Positions 1 to 9,209 of a stretch of DNA of 64,000 nucleotides are shown piece by piece. The notes under the pieces are model-generated. The model saw only the letters and a list, made by a program, of their open reading frames with translations. It was not told the origin of the DNA and did not search any database. Source of the DNA: an uncultured Collinsella sp. Lineage in GTDB: Bacteria; Actinomycetota; Coriobacteriia; Coriobacteriales; Coriobacteriaceae. A program made the translations under genes and the position numbers. The first letter of the stretch is position 1; each line of letters begins with the position of its first letter. The stretch lies in NCBI GenBank assembly GCA_902491765.1, contig CABUIY010000006.1, positions 1-64,000 of the forward strand, read 5' to 3'.

Positions 1-872
1 TCGCCGGCGGCGACCTTCTTCAGGTGCTGCCCGTAGACCGACTTGCCGTAGGCCTTCGCGGCCCCCTCCAGCTCGGCGGTGGTGATCCAGCCGTTCTCCC
101 AGGCGATCTCCTCGGGGACGGACACGGGAAGGTCCTGGGAGTGCTCCACGGCGCGGACGAACTCCGCGGCCTCGTGCAGGCTCTCCATGGTGCCGGTGTC
201 GAGCCACGCGTAGCCGCGGCCGAGGGTGACGACGGACAGCGTCCCCTCCTCCAGGTACATCTGGTTGAGCGTGGTGATCTCCAGCTCGCCGCGGGCCGAC
301 GGCCTGACCTCGTGCGCCTTGGCGGCGACGTCGCCCGGGTAGAAGTACAGGCCGGTGACGGCGTAGGAGCTCTTGGGCTGGGCGGGCTTCTCCTCGATGG
401 AGACGGCACGGCCCTCGCCGTCGAACTCCACGACGCCGAAGCGCTCGGGGTCGTCGACGTGGTAGCCGAAGACCGTGGCGCGGCCCGACTCGGCGTTCTG
501 GACGGCGCGCGTCAGGTGGCGCGACAGCCCGTTGCCGTAGAAGATGTTGTCGCCGAGCACCAGCGCGCACGGCTCGCCGTCGATGAACCCCTCGCCGATG
601 GTGAAGGCCTGTGCCAGGCCGTCGGGGCTCGGCTGCTCGGCGTAGGAAAGGTCCACGCCGTAGCGCGAGCCGTCCCCGAGCAGGCGCTCGAAGTTGGGCA
701 GGTCGGTCGGCGTGGAGATGACCAGGATGTCGCGGATGCCCGCCAGCATGAGGGTGCTGAGCGGGTAGTAGATCATGGGCTTGTCGTAGACCGGCAGCAG
801 CTGCTTGGAGGTCACGAGCGTGAGCGGGTACAGGCGGGTGCCGGATCCGCCGGCGAGGATGATGCCTTTCAT
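1..872 (-). CDS. rfbA: Glucose-1-phosphate thymidylyltransferase (partial, C-terminus beyond the left edge)
   Basis: The minus strand from 872 stays open to the left edge and gives about 290 residues. It starts [16 protein letters not shown], the nucleotidyltransferase loop of RmlA/RfbA, followed by [26 protein letters not shown], and [12 protein letters not shown] with an [11 protein letters not shown] motif. These are family signatures of the enzyme that joins glucose-1-phosphate and dTTP to make dTDP-glucose, the first step to dTDP-rhamnose. The family is about 290-300 residues long, so only a few C-terminal residues should be missing. It is the last visible gene of the polysaccharide operon. 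Its GC content is high, in contrast to the AT-rich gene just upstream. Other rml genes are expected beyond the edge but cannot be seen. Confidence 0.95.
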   Translation of the reverse strand, partial: MKGIILAGGSGTRLYPLTLVTSKQLLPVYDKPMIYYPLSTLMLAGIRDILVISTPTDLPNFERLLGDGSRYGVDLSYAEQPSPDGLAQAFTIGEGFIDGEPCALVLGDNIFYGNGLSRHLTRAVQNAESGRATVFGYHVDDPERFGVVEFDGEGRAVSIEEKPAQPKSSYAVTGLYFYPGDVAAKAHEVRPSARGELEITTLNQMYLEEGTLSVVTLGRGYAWLDTGTMESLHEAAEFVRAVEHSQDLPVSVPEEIAWENGWITTAELEGAAKAYGKSVYGQHLKKVAAG

Positions 873-899
873 ATTAAAATCCAATCCATTTTGATGTAG

Positions 900-2315
900 C
901 TATCGCTGCTTCTTCAGTTTGGTCAAACATGAAGCAACACTTTTCAGCGCAGAATGATTAAGCAAGAGATAGCCAACGTAGACTAATGCATATAGAATCG
1001 CCGCAGTTCCACCAGATAAAAGCTCAGTGAACAAGACAAAAGCGGCTGTAAGCAGGATCTCCTGAAACGGCCTAGTTGAACCAGGGGCGCTAAGCTGTTC
1101 GTTCAGATAGAGCTCGGACCACAACGACCTGCCAATAATGCAGATAACGGCGCCACACAGGACGGCGTCGAGTGAGTTAAGGACAAGAACACCGAATATC
1201 GAAAAAACAGCGCTACAAATAACAGTGACGATATTCAACTTCAGGAGCAGCTGTTCTTTACGAAGTACCTTGAAATAGGTAGTACAGCAAAGGCTCATCT
1301 TCGTATTGAAGACGCATATCGGAAGTAAGAGCGCAAAATATCTAAGGCTCTCGGCATATTGAGGAAGCCACGCCCCCAAAAACCAAACCATAGGGAAATA
1401 GAACAAAAAGATTGCAGGAAAAATGAGTTCGATGGCATTTCTTATGCCAATGTAAAAACGAACTCTCTCCTCATCAGAACCTGTCCTAAGAGCAGGAAAT
1501 AAGACCATGCTCGCCTGCGAGACAAAAGTGATAAAGAAATTGACAAGAGAGAGGGAGAACGAAATTTTTGCAAAGGCGACGATACCCCAAAAATGATCGA
1601 TAAGAAACCTAGATACCCCGAGGATCAGTGTGTCGGCGATGTTCGCAATCATCAGCTTTACGCCGACGATGATACTGCGGATACCGTCCTTAAGCGAGTT
1701 GCCAAAAGACACTGATTTAGCACATAGGATATCCCTGCCCATCCAAGAGCAATATATGAGCGCAATAATCTTCGAAACGAGATACGCGTAGACATAGGGA
1801 TGGTAGTCCGAAACCTTAAATCCAATTAAAACAAGGAGCGGAGCCAGAAACACCAGCCTGTCTAGCATTGTAGAAAACGAAAATAGCTTAGTTTCGTTCA
1901 TAGCCTGAAAGACAAAGCCCAAATAACTTGTCAGGTTATAGACGACGGTGTAAAGCGCAAAAGACGCGATAACAAATACTCGATTTGCGTCATCGACAAG
2001 AGGCAGCGAAGCAAAAGTGATGCCGAGGCAAATCACTGCCTGGAAACAAGCACCGAAGATATACTGGGATTTTATTGAGCTCTTATCGATTTCATCACGA
2101 GAGAGACCCCCGTTAATCAAGTAGACACCATCATTCAGGCCAAGGTGAAAAAAGCCGGAATAGGTCGTATAAAACATGAACAGCTGCCAGTATCCATAAT
2201 CAGCAACACCAACGATTTTCGGCACGAGCAGCGACATGACAACACTGACCGATAGAGAAATAAACTGTGCAGCAAACGCAATCATAGTGTTGCGTGCAAT
2301 AGACGAATAATTCAT
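900..2315 (-). CDS. Wzx-like polysaccharide flippase (MATE/PST superfamily)
   Basis: The 471-residue product is almost entirely hydrophobic, with about 12-14 predicted membrane segments. It begins with NTMIAFAAQFISLSVSVVMS and then LLVPKIVGVADYGYWQLF, the typical start of oligosaccharide flippases. Proteins of this family move undecaprenyl-diphosphate-linked repeat units across the cytoplasmic membrane. The gene lies between the Wzy-like polymerase gene and rfbA, which supports a repeat-unit export role. The DNA is clearly AT-rich compared with rfbA and with the operon start, suggesting acquisition by exchange. The substrate cannot be read from sequence. Assignment to the flippase superfamily is secure, assignment to Wzx proper is inferred from context. 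Confidence 0.85.
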   Translation of the reverse strand: MNYSSIARNTMIAFAAQFISLSVSVVMSLLVPKIVGVADYGYWQLFMFYTTYSGFFHLGLNDGVYLINGGLSRDEIDKSSIKSQYIFGACFQAVICLGITFASLPLVDDANRVFVIASFALYTVVYNLTSYLGFVFQAMNETKLFSFSTMLDRLVFLAPLLVLIGFKVSDYHPYVYAYLVSKIIALIYCSWMGRDILCAKSVSFGNSLKDGIRSIIVGVKLMIANIADTLILGVSRFLIDHFWGIVAFAKISFSLSLVNFFITFVSQASMVLFPALRTGSDEERVRFYIGIRNAIELIFPAIFLFYFPMVWFLGAWLPQYAESLRYFALLLPICVFNTKMSLCCTTYFKVLRKEQLLLKLNIVTVICSAVFSIFGVLVLNSLDAVLCGAVICIIGRSLWSELYLNEQLSAPGSTRPFQEILLTAAFVLFTELLSGGTAAILYALVYVGYLLLNHSALKSVASCLTKLKKQR

Positions 2316-2348
2316 TCAACCTCGTTTGTTTAAACTAACATCCTTGAT

Positions 2349-3581
2349 TTATTCAGAAATCAAGGATGGGCCTGACTCGCACAAATCTGAATACCGAGCA
2401 CTCGTTCTACCCAGAACGAGTCCACAGGAAGCAAACAAGATAACCGTTGGCACCCACCAACCAAGCTCACAATAAAATATGAGCTCCGCACAGCATATAC
2501 AGGAGACGGTAAATAGTACTTGATCGAGTTCGCAACCCGACCTGAACGAACCGATGCCAGCGGAAATTATCAAGAATACAAAGCTACAAATTCCAAGAAA
2601 ACCATATTCATACAGCATTGCAAGGAAACCATTATCCACCGTTGAAAAACCGCTAATTTCAACCGTCGTGCCCAGCATAGTCACGCGACTACTGCCAAAA
2701 CCATTTCCAGTAAGCCAAAACAGCGGCCTGCTTAAAAAGCTATGAATAATATAGGCAATGGCTCCGGAACGCTGGCTATATGAAACATCAGTTTCAAGCT
2801 CACCAAATCGAGAAGCCACAAAGTTAAACAGTCCAAACTTGTAGAGAATAAAAACGAGTAGCAATACAGCTGGAATTAAAAGGGCAATTAAATTCCATTT
2901 AGAATACTCGGGGTTCTTTAGGCGAAAGACCAGGTACACCGATGCTAAAGCAATGAGAATAATCCACGCGCTACGACTCTTTGTCAGAAGCAGAGCGACC
3001 AAAAGAACTACAGAGCATAAGAGACGTTTCATCCTGCCCGTCTCCAATTTATAGTTAATTACCACAGCAATAACTATCATTTGGCCAAATACGATTGCAT
3101 GACCGAAAAAACTACGCAGTCGATACAAGGATGGATTATCAATCGTTACAGTTTGCAGAAAAGAAAAGGAACCATTTGTAACTAGTCGTTGACCTAAAAC
3201 AATTTCAAGGACAAAGCTAAATAGGCAGGCGAACACCATAACGTTGCGAAGCATAAGCAATGCAGACTCAACCCAGTCATCATTCTTTGCTTTACCGTAA
3301 ATATAACCAAGAAGAATGCAAAAGAAATACGAGCAGACCGTAAGGAGGGATTCGTTAATGCTTCGGGACGTAAACGCAATAGCAGAAAAGAAAACTATCG
3401 CGCCCATAACGACAATGGGAATGGCGTTATTTAAAAACACTTTGTAGAGACGCCCAGAAAGAACTTCTTTGAAAACGAGCAATCCTAGAACAGAAAAAAA
3501 TAGTCCTTTAACGGGAGAAATGACACTTAAGATTGCGGCGAAAATCAAAATAGTGAATTCATTAGTAAATAGCTCAAGCAT
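2349..3581 (-). CDS. O-antigen ligase/polymerase family membrane protein (Wzy-like)
   Basis: About 410 residues with roughly ten to twelve hydrophobic segments and one larger external loop region after the motif LLTKSRSAWIILIALASVYL. The TKSRSAW-type motif before a membrane helix is characteristic of the Wzy_C/O-antigen ligase family, which joins repeat units or transfers finished glycan outside the membrane. I chose the ATG at 3581 because AGTAGGTG lies six bases ahead of it. A GTG at 3590, directly after the preceding stop codon, would add three residues. It sits between a GT2 gene and the flippase gene in the AT-rich part of the operon, as expected for a Wzx/Wzy pathway. Polymerase versus ligase cannot be separated from sequence alone. 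Confidence 0.8.
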   Translation of the reverse strand: MLELFTNEFTILIFAAILSVISPVKGLFFSVLGLLVFKEVLSGRLYKVFLNNAIPIVVMGAIVFFSAIAFTSRSINESLLTVCSYFFCILLGYIYGKAKNDDWVESALLMLRNVMVFACLFSFVLEIVLGQRLVTNGSFSFLQTVTIDNPSLYRLRSFFGHAIVFGQMIVIAVVINYKLETGRMKRLLCSVVLLVALLLTKSRSAWIILIALASVYLVFRLKNPEYSKWNLIALLIPAVLLLVFILYKFGLFNFVASRFGELETDVSYSQRSGAIAYIIHSFLSRPLFWLTGNGFGSSRVTMLGTTVEISGFSTVDNGFLAMLYEYGFLGICSFVFLIISAGIGSFRSGCELDQVLFTVSCICCAELIFYCELGWWVPTVILFASCGLVLGRTSARYSDLCESGPSLISE

Positions 3582-3590
3582 TCTAAACAC

Positions 3591-4535
3591 CTACTTACTG
3601 TCACAGGAACTGATTAAGGCCTTAAAGTCACCAAGCAGGGAACGATTTGACAGTTCATACTTACGGTATTTTAGAATGGTGCCTAAATCACTTATTTTTA
3701 GGCCACCTACGAGCAAGTGCAAACGGGCATTTAAAACAGAACCGTAATGCTCTATATGCGCAGAAGATATACGATAATCGCCAGGATTACTACTGAAGTA
3801 TTCTTCTAAAACCTTAGAAAATCTCAAGCACATCCCTATCTCAGCAACACGAGATTTCCTGTCAATATGTCGCATCTCAGTTGCATTAGAGTCATGCCTA
3901 CGGAACCGAATCAAGGGCTGATTTAGAAGTCTGAGGGTCCCCTTCAGTAATGAGAAGCGCCATAACATACCGTCATGAGCAAAATCATCCTGCCAATATG
4001 GCATGATTTCCCTTATAAAACTCGATTTTACGGCATACGAACATCCAGGGCGCCGTACCGACATAAACTTGCTATCGAAAACCGGGGCCTCCAAATCGTC
4101 CAGAGGTTTGGAATCATCGACAGCACCATAGACTGTTACTTTTTTACCGCCGCTCTCATAAAACGGCTCGACGGCGCAGCTGAGAACGTCGATAGAGGGG
4201 TCCTTCTCGAGGATTGAGGACATCACAGCGATTTTATCGGATTCCCAGATATCATCCTGGTCGCACGGGAAGACGATTCCATCGTCTATAGATGCAAGGT
4301 CGAGAAGCCGCTTAAAGCTCTTGCGCCAGCCGAAATTAGAGCGATTCTTGTTGATGGTCCAATTACCGAGTCCGTGCTCCTCGATATAATTGACAATGAG
4401 ATCGAACGACCCGTCTGTCGAGCAATCATCCGCAATCAGCACTCGGTCCGGAGACACTGTCTGAAGTCTTAAGCTATCTAGCTGCTCAGTAAGATATCGC
4501 GTGCCGTTGTAAACTGACATCACAACCGTAACCAT
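3591..4535 (-). CDS. Glycosyltransferase family 2
   Basis: A 314-residue GT-A fold glycosyltransferase. The N-terminus reads VTVVMSVYNGTRYLTEQLDS, followed by ADDCSTDGS and CDQDDIW near residue 90, the nucleotide-sugar and metal-binding signatures of GT2 enzymes of the rhamnosyltransferase-like group. A later FRRHDSN segment matches the acceptor side of such enzymes. No membrane segment is seen, so it should act at the cytoplasmic face on the lipid-linked glycan. Its stop codon directly abuts the start region of the Wzy-like gene, so translation is probably coupled. Donor sugar is unknown. Confidence 0.88.
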   Translation of the reverse strand: MVTVVMSVYNGTRYLTEQLDSLRLQTVSPDRVLIADDCSTDGSFDLIVNYIEEHGLGNWTINKNRSNFGWRKSFKRLLDLASIDDGIVFPCDQDDIWESDKIAVMSSILEKDPSIDVLSCAVEPFYESGGKKVTVYGAVDDSKPLDDLEAPVFDSKFMSVRRPGCSYAVKSSFIREIMPYWQDDFAHDGMLWRFSLLKGTLRLLNQPLIRFRRHDSNATEMRHIDRKSRVAEIGMCLRFSKVLEEYFSSNPGDYRISSAHIEHYGSVLNARLHLLVGGLKISDLGTILKYRKYELSNRSLLGDFKALISSCDSK

Positions 4536-4552
4536 TAAAAACCTTCATCCAA

Positions 4553-5770
4553 TTAAAGCTTAGCCATTAGCTGATCGTAAATACCGATAAGACGTTCTAC
4601 ATACGCGGTCTTTTCGAGGCAGCTGAAGTCCGCCTTCTCAACCGCCCCCCTGTAACGCGAGTAAACATCGGGATCGAGCATATTGACCATTGCGGCGGAT
4701 AGCGACTCGGCATTGCCCGCGCTGAAGACCTCGCCGAGACCTTTCGACCTCACAAAGGAGGCAGCGTCGCCGACATCAGAGACGATGCACGGCAGACCGG
4801 CAGCGATCATGGCCTCATAGGCGACAAGCCCGAACGTCTCTCGACAAACCGAGGGCATAACGATTGCACGTGACCGCGTCATGACGGAAAGCACCTTGTC
4901 ATGGGGCAGTGCGCCCATGAATTTGATATCCGGATAACTGTCCGACAGCCTCTTCAATTCGGTACCGTCACCGATGACGATAGCGTCCACACCGGCCCTA
5001 CTGGCGGCTTCGCAAAATAAATCGCAGCCCTTTTCAGGGCTCAGGCGACCAACGAATAGGTAAGCCTCGCAATCTGCATCAAACCCATGCTGGAATTTGT
5101 CCGCATCGACGTAATTTAAACAGTCGAATCGCTCGGCATCCCATGTTAGATAGGGCTCAATCAACCGACGACTGGAATCTGAAACGAAGGCGACAGCCGG
5201 GCGCAGCGCTCTCAAAACATATCCCTGCACGGAAAAGCGAACGGATCGATACAGTTTTTGGATATATGAGCGCTTGTCACAGTTGTGCAGCAGGCACTTC
5301 GGAGAACCGGGGGCAATTCCGCAGTTGCAATGATTAACATAATCGTAGAGTCCACCGTTGGAACAAACGAGGAAGTACTCATGGGCTGTGATCAGGCACT
5401 TGAACCCCCGTCGCCCTATGGCCGTGAATATCGAGGGAGAAAGGGAGTGCGTCCAAGAGTGAACGTGGACGACCGTCGTCTTCGGATCGAGCTGCTTCAG
5501 TAGATCATCCAGCGCCGTTTCCGAGCGCCTGTTCCAGATACCCTGAGTAGCGCCGGAGACGCCCCCGTTCAGGACGTCGTTCTGCCCGCAATTGACACAA
5601 ACAACGCCCGATTCGATTAAGGAGGGATCGGGGTCACCCAACGCTGAAAAGAAATAGCTGTTGACACCTATCCTCGCCAGAGCAGCTGCTGTTTCGATTG
5701 CGATTTTTGAAGCTCCGCCCCCGATATGGGGACGGTCGCAAATCGTTATCACTGTGGTGAAGTTACTCAT
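4553..5770 (-). CDS. Glycosyltransferase family 4 (GT-B fold)
   Basis: About 405 residues. The N-terminal half begins MSNFTTVITICDRPHIGGGA, with the glycine-rich acceptor loop of GT4 enzymes. The C-terminal half has FVGRLSPEKGCDLFCEA and VMPSVCRETFGLVAYEAMIA, the EX7E-type nucleotide-sugar donor site. An internal cysteine-rich stretch (residues about 140-170, C-x-N-G ... HCNCG ... CLLHNCDK) is typical of one GT4 subgroup. I place the start at 5770 rather than at an upstream ATG at 5800. This start overlaps the end of the preceding gene by eight bases, a sign of translational coupling. Sugar and linkage are unknown. Confidence 0.87.
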   Translation of the reverse strand: MSNFTTVITICDRPHIGGGASKIAIETAAALARIGVNSYFFSALGDPDPSLIESGVVCVNCGQNDVLNGGVSGATQGIWNRRSETALDDLLKQLDPKTTVVHVHSWTHSLSPSIFTAIGRRGFKCLITAHEYFLVCSNGGLYDYVNHCNCGIAPGSPKCLLHNCDKRSYIQKLYRSVRFSVQGYVLRALRPAVAFVSDSSRRLIEPYLTWDAERFDCLNYVDADKFQHGFDADCEAYLFVGRLSPEKGCDLFCEAASRAGVDAIVIGDGTELKRLSDSYPDIKFMGALPHDKVLSVMTRSRAIVMPSVCRETFGLVAYEAMIAAGLPCIVSDVGDAASFVRSKGLGEVFSAGNAESLSAAMVNMLDPDVYSRYRGAVEKADFSCLEKTAYVERLIGIYDQLMAKL

Positions 5771-6968
5771 GCACGGTCCTAGGTTTAATAGATCGGACAA
5801 ACCGCTTTACACGCAGGCGCATCGACGGGGGGAGCAGCATTTTCAGACGGTCGAAAAGAGTCGCATTCGGCGCCAGGACGGAATCAAAGACTTGTAATCC
5901 TGTAGCCTCGAACTGCTCGATAACGGCATCGCGCCTCTCCACAAGATCAGAGCGCTTATTAGGATCTTCATGCAGCAGCACATCATCCGGAGCAAGGCCG
6001 TTGTTAGAGTAGGCGACGTAATCGCCTATTTCATCGATCAATTTTGCCCCGCGCTCGGTCTTCACGATAACGGCCGAAACACCCTTCTCGGGATGTCCGC
6101 AGTCTTGGACAGACTCAGAACGCCAGGAATCACCGAGGATGATGTCGGCAGGACTGTCGCACCCTCTGAAAGGACAGCCGTAGCAAGACGATCTGCTGAT
6201 CAGGCCTTTGATGTAGGAACCATAAAAGGGATCGAATGCAGCGGGCCTCTTTATAATCCTGCCGTCGGATAACTCGATTTTTATGTTATGGCCCCATCCG
6301 AATTTCGATTTATCTCTAAAAGTCAGTGCGGTGACATCGGACTTCTCCCGAAGCTCGAGCCAGCCAACATAGGAACGAAACATGGAAGAGCTTGGTACAC
6401 CGTGGCAAACAACGCTGACGGTTGTCAGCCCATCCATCGGTTTACCCAAATAGAGACGCAGCGCGGAAACCTGACAAGGAGTACCGCTGAAGAGGACTCG
6501 CTTGCCGGATTTGAGATCGCTGAGCACTTCGGGATACGATTCGCTAGCATCGCTCTGGACATATTTGGACTTTTGCAGGAGCGCGATTTCGGCAAGCTCG
6601 GATATACCGATATGCCTGACGTGATCGACGCCATCCCAGGCGGCGCCGTAAACGCGCCCGCCGTCCGATAGTATACGTTTCGCAAGAAGGGAGAAGACGC
6701 CGCCGGACGAACTTTGCGCGAGCTCGTCCGGGTCATCGCTCTGCAAGACAGCGGCGCGAATGGCCTCCGAGTCCGCGTCGACTTGGTTTTCCGCCGGACA
6801 GGTACGCAGGCAAAGACCGCAGGAGGTGCATCTCGCTGCGTCCACCACGGGATATTCGAAACCGTCGGGCGAGGTACGCATAGTAATAGCGGAAAAAGGG
6901 CATTTGGCCGCGCAAGCTCCGCAACCAAAGCAGGCCCGGTGAGAAACTGTGTCGATGTTCTTGCTCAA
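5763..6968 (-). CDS. Coenzyme F420 hydrogenase/dehydrogenase beta-subunit-like iron-sulfur protein
   Basis: The N-terminal part has two ferredoxin-like [4Fe-4S] motifs, CFGCGACAAKCP and CTSCGLCLRTCP, separated by about 30 residues. It is followed by the FrhB-type N and C domains (SSGGVFSLLA; VLFSGTPCQVSALRLYL; VVCHGVPSS; CYGCPFRGCDSPADIILGD). This family often stands beside polysaccharide pyruvyltransferases in exopolysaccharide loci, as here, where that gene lies directly upstream. It is thought to be a redox partner or glycan-modifying oxidoreductase, but the reaction is not established. A TTG start at 6968 fits best: AGGGGG, which overlaps the previous stop codon, lies nine bases ahead. 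An ATG at 6998 is the alternative. Confidence 0.85.
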   Translation of the reverse strand: MSKNIDTVSHRACFGCGACAAKCPFSAITMRTSPDGFEYPVVDAARCTSCGLCLRTCPAENQVDADSEAIRAAVLQSDDPDELAQSSSGGVFSLLAKRILSDGGRVYGAAWDGVDHVRHIGISELAEIALLQKSKYVQSDASESYPEVLSDLKSGKRVLFSGTPCQVSALRLYLGKPMDGLTTVSVVCHGVPSSSMFRSYVGWLELREKSDVTALTFRDKSKFGWGHNIKIELSDGRIIKRPAAFDPFYGSYIKGLISRSSCYGCPFRGCDSPADIILGDSWRSESVQDCGHPEKGVSAVIVKTERGAKLIDEIGDYVAYSNNGLAPDDVLLHEDPNKRSDLVERRDAVIEQFEATGLQVFDSVLAPNATLFDRLKMLLPPSMRLRVKRFVRSIKPRTVHE

Positions 6969-6981
6969 GCTAACTTTCCCC

Positions 6982-8100
6982 CTATTGCTCAAGAGCATCC
7001 AAGAGCCATTTTTTCGAAAACGTGATGAGCGACTCCACGTCGGACAGTCGCTTCTCATAGCCCTCGATTTCCGTAGCGTTCATATGACTGTCATAGCCAT
7101 CTAGCAGACGATCATCGGTATTCGAAAGCCTCGAGAGGCTCTCGACTCGAGAGTTTTGAGAGCGCTTGTCGGTCTCCTCAAATCTCTTGAAGCAGTAATA
7201 GTCTTTGCGGAAAATTTGAGAAAACAGCGTACCGTGCAGCGAATCGGTTAACACGAACCGCGCGCTCGCCAGATAAGCGAGCCATTCATCGGGACCAAGC
7301 CCGTAACGCGGATTGAGCTGCTCGTCGACAGCATTTTTACCTGAACCGACAAGCGTCACGACCTCGCAGCCGAGCTCTTTTGAAATCGAATCGACAGCTT
7401 TCCTGTAAAACGGCCTATTCCCAAGGAAATAGCAGACGATTTTCCCGGGCTCAGGACATTTACCGTTGATGAGCGGGGCCCAGTCCTCTTTCGACAAGAG
7501 CAGGACAGGGTCCACAACCTGTGAAGGGCGCTCGAGACCGAGGGATTCGACAAAATCCGCGCCCGCATCTTCACGAACAGACACAGAGCTGAACGTTTTA
7601 ATCAGATCGGTAATGATCTTTTTCTTCCTCTGCGTGGTGCTCGTGACACCGAAGCTGGGTGCATACGCGATTCTCTTATCGCTGTCGCTTAGAAAAGAGA
7701 GATAGAAATTCCTATTCAAAAGATAAGGGGACCAGATTTGATCAGATCCGCAGACGTATGCATCGTATTTTCCCCGTAAATCGACCAGTCCGTCTGTATC
7801 GACAATCCGATCAGTGGTCTCGATGTTCTGGCTCAAAAAGCGATTGAATACGTCAGCCGTCGAGGATCCGAAGTCATCATGTTCCTTCTTGCGATTGAAT
7901 AGCTCGCGTGCTTTGCCAGCAAATAAATCGAAGGAGTTCCGGTTGATCGCCCAGTTCAGTAGCTTTTCTTTAACGCAGGGAAGATAGTCGGCGTCGACAA
8001 CGTCATGCCCTTCTGCCTTCAAAAACTGCTGTAGGGCATAAGCCTGAAGCAACGTACCGAAATTTTGATTATGGAGCCACGTTAAAATACAAATTTTCAT
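6982..8100 (-). CDS. Polysaccharide pyruvyl transferase family protein
   Basis: The 372-residue product starts MKICILTWLHNQNFGTLLQA and has YDAYVCGSDQIWSP near residue 115, RIAYAPSFG, VDPVLLLSKEDW, and FVLTDSLHGTLFSQIF. These are the signatures of the PS_pyruv_trans family (CsaB/WcaK-like GT-B fold). Members add ketal-linked pyruvate from phosphoenolpyruvate to sugars of surface glycans. The gene starts one base into the end of the upstream GT4 gene (shared base at 8100) and is followed by the F420H2-dehydrogenase-like gene. The pair is a recurring neighbourhood in gut bacteria. Pyruvylation of this particular glycan is an inference. Confidence 0.88.
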   Translation of the reverse strand: MKICILTWLHNQNFGTLLQAYALQQFLKAEGHDVVDADYLPCVKEKLLNWAINRNSFDLFAGKARELFNRKKEHDDFGSSTADVFNRFLSQNIETTDRIVDTDGLVDLRGKYDAYVCGSDQIWSPYLLNRNFYLSFLSDSDKRIAYAPSFGVTSTTQRKKKIITDLIKTFSSVSVREDAGADFVESLGLERPSQVVDPVLLLSKEDWAPLINGKCPEPGKIVCYFLGNRPFYRKAVDSISKELGCEVVTLVGSGKNAVDEQLNPRYGLGPDEWLAYLASARFVLTDSLHGTLFSQIFRKDYYCFKRFEETDKRSQNSRVESLSRLSNTDDRLLDGYDSHMNATEIEGYEKRLSDVESLITFSKKWLLDALEQ

Positions 8101-9209
8101 TAATTCACCGTTTCAAATAACTTCAGATAGTACTCTTCGAGCTTGGGCGCTGCCCTAAAGATGTCATAAGATTCAAGCCCCAGAGATGCTTGGGGATCGG
8201 AACGATTAACGACATCTGTGCGTGTGGTAAGGATCGCATTGGACCAGCCCTCAATGCCCGCACTCAACGGAACGAAGCTGCACCGACCGGATAGCGCGAC
8301 CTCGTTGGGGACCCTCTCAGAGCAGATGCACGGGAGACCGGAGACCTGGGCCTCAATCGCGACCATTCCGAGGCCCTCGTACAGACTAGGGAGAACGAAT
8401 AAATCAAGCGCCTGATAGACGTCCTGTACATTGGAAATCTGACCGAGAAAACGCACCGCTGACGCAATTCCCAGCGAGCGCGCCTTTTCCTCCGCCTGCG
8501 GTCTCAACTTTCCATCGCCGCAGATAACAAGGATGGAATCAGGATTCTGAGCATAAACCGCCTTGAAAACATCAAGCAAAAACAGCTGATTCTTCTGGGG
8601 GATGAACCTACCGATATTCCCCAATACCAGCGTATCGTCCTGCGCTCCAAGCCCAGCACGTTGCTCATCCCTAATCGATCGATTGAAAGAAAAACTGCTC
8701 AAATCGATAGCATTATTAAAGACGGTAAAATGGGATGAGCCGAACAGCCATTTACCGGCATACTCAGTACAGGCCGCCAAATCAGTTGGATACCTTGTCG
8801 AAAACAGTTTCAAAAAGCCTTTAAGGGCATTTTTTGCAAACTCGCCTTTGCCGCTCGTCGAGTGGCTGTGGGCGATACGCACGGGTACCCCTGCCTTCTT
8901 CGCGGCGCGAAGCGGAAAGACGGAAAGCGCGTTGATATGGCTGTGCACTATCTTCCAGCCCTCTTGCGTAAAGAGGCTTTGAAGCTCTCGCTGATATTCA
9001 ATCGCATGCTGGTAGGGCGGAATCTCAAAGATTCGACCACCAAGCGATTCGATCTCTTCACGTGGCACGAGCGTCGAATCTGAATCGACAAGAAAATCGA
9101 ACTGGACTTTACTTCGGTCAATATGGCGATAATAGTTCATGACAACGGCCTCGACGCCGCCGCCAACCATCTTGCCAACAATCTGGGCTACCCTAATCGG
9201 TTCAGTCAT
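8100..9209 (-). CDS. Glycosyltransferase family 4, EpsF-like
   Basis: A 369-residue GT-B enzyme. It begins IRVAQIVGKMVGGGVEAVVM, the glycine-rich acceptor loop, and has VHSHINALSVFPLRAAKKAG, GNIGRFIPQKNQLFLLDVF, and VLPSLYEGLGMVAIEAQVSG, the donor-binding EX7E site. This start, with GKMVGGGVE followed by MNYYRHID, is characteristic of EpsF-type exopolysaccharide glycosyltransferases. The gene directly follows the sugar transferase gene (adjacent at 9209/9210), so it probably adds the second sugar to the lipid-linked unit. Donor and acceptor are not determinable from sequence. Confidence 0.88.
   Translation of the reverse strand: MTEPIRVAQIVGKMVGGGVEAVVMNYYRHIDRSKVQFDFLVDSDSTLVPREEIESLGGRIFEIPPYQHAIEYQRELQSLFTQEGWKIVHSHINALSVFPLRAAKKAGVPVRIAHSHSTSGKGEFAKNALKGFLKLFSTRYPTDLAACTEYAGKWLFGSSHFTVFNNAIDLSSFSFNRSIRDEQRAGLGAQDDTLVLGNIGRFIPQKNQLFLLDVFKAVYAQNPDSILVICGDGKLRPQAEEKARSLGIASAVRFLGQISNVQDVYQALDLFVLPSLYEGLGMVAIEAQVSGLPCICSERVPNEVALSGRCSFVPLSAGIEGWSNAILTTRTDVVNRSDPQASLGLESYDIFRAAPKLEEYYLKLFETVN

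Noticed and set aside
24..899. Plus-strand open frame at the left edge
   Set aside because: The minus strand encodes RfbA across the same bases.
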